A DNA stretch of 64,000 nt, taken from contig JALIZF010001718.1 of the NCBI GenBank assembly GCA_029948255.1, forward strand, positions 419,501-483,500, read 5' to 3'. Source of the stretch: Telmatactis stephensoni (lineage: Eukaryota; Cnidaria; Anthozoa; Actiniaria; Isophelliidae). This document shows positions 63,874 to 64,000 of this stretch, piece after piece (the stretch's first letter is position 1; each line of letters begins with the position of its first letter). A program made the translations under genes and the position numbers. The notes under the pieces were generated by a model, which saw nothing but the letters and a program-made list of their open reading frames with translations, was not told the origin of the DNA and did not search any database.

Positions 63874-64000
63874 AAGAATCGTTTCTAATGCGCATGCGAT
63901 TTTATCCAGAATGTCTTCTTTTGGTTGATTAAAAATAAAAGGTTTAGTCAAAAGGTGAAAAGTTCGGGATAAAATCGCATGTGCACTGAAAACGATTCTT
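63874..64000. mobile_element. Short TIR element at the window edge
   Basis: aagaatcgttt..gcgcatgcgattttatcc is complementary to ggataaaatcgcatgtgc..aaacgattctt over about 36 bp, with about 55 bp between. Ends at base 64000, so the right flank and target duplication are not visible. Confidence 0.75.

Overview
This window reads as nuclear DNA of a cnidarian, most likely an anthozoan such as a stony coral or sea anemone. The basis is AT-rich sequence with short GT-AG introns, a DM/DMA-domain gene, and a transposon mix (YqaJ/THAP transposons, Crypton, DIRS-like, BEL/Pao, Ty3/Gypsy, CR1-like and R4/Dong-like LINEs, Harbinger, and MITEs with foldback ends) that I associate with cnidarian genomes. 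No bacterial operons, rRNA genes or CRISPR arrays are visible. The species call is inference from family content only.

Layout. 1-3.8 kb: a YqaJ-nuclease ORF with a 39-bp minisatellite, a peptidase-C19-like ORF, and a convergent THAP + DDE transposase, together resembling one ISL2EU-type DNA transposon. 4.2-6.4 kb: a foldback, a Crypton tyrosine-recombinase gene, and a LINE 3'-end hairpin. 6.4-16.4 kb: mostly non-coding, with relics of a Kolobok-like transposase, a SANT-like gene, a CR1-like LINE split by a MITE, a CACTA-like gene, an IS630-like transposase and a DIRS recombinase. 16.4-26 kb: a second THAP/DDE transposase split by a TA-flanked MITE, then a DIRS-like retroelement on the minus strand (gag with an intron, RT, RNase H, tyrosine recombinase) split by a 1.2-kb element with a 10-bp target duplication, then a fragment of a second DIRS-like family. 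26.4-28.7 kb: SAP and IS630-like fragments, then the best host gene, a Dmrt-like gene with DM and DMA domains. 29-32.6 kb: microsatellites, a LINE endonuclease relic, a palindrome, a second Crypton and a tRNA-Cys-like sequence.

32.7-39.8 kb holds a complete, young BEL/Pao retrotransposon with near-identical LTRs and 5-bp target duplications. 40.2-43.9 kb holds a compact Ty3/Gypsy element with short LTRs, an internal deletion and stops. 44.1-48.7 kb holds two CR1-like LINEs, one with a 2A-like motif behind a hydrophobic leader, plus a tRNA-derived SINE. 49.4-51.2 kb is a TIR element. 51.6-53.6 kb is a (CTA)n array and three 3' fragments of LINEs with a restriction-like endonuclease, two of them bounded by AAT repeats. 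57.5-58.9 kb is a decayed CUE + HECT gene. 59.8-63.3 kb has a LINE RT relic, a MULE fragment, a tandem duplication and a two-exon Harbinger transposase whose intron carries nested MITEs. The right edge has a long foldback and a short TIR element.

Most coding sequence here is mobile-element sequence in various stages of decay, and much of the structure is one element inside another. Only the BEL/Pao element looks potentially active. The Dmrt-like locus is the main candidate for host function.
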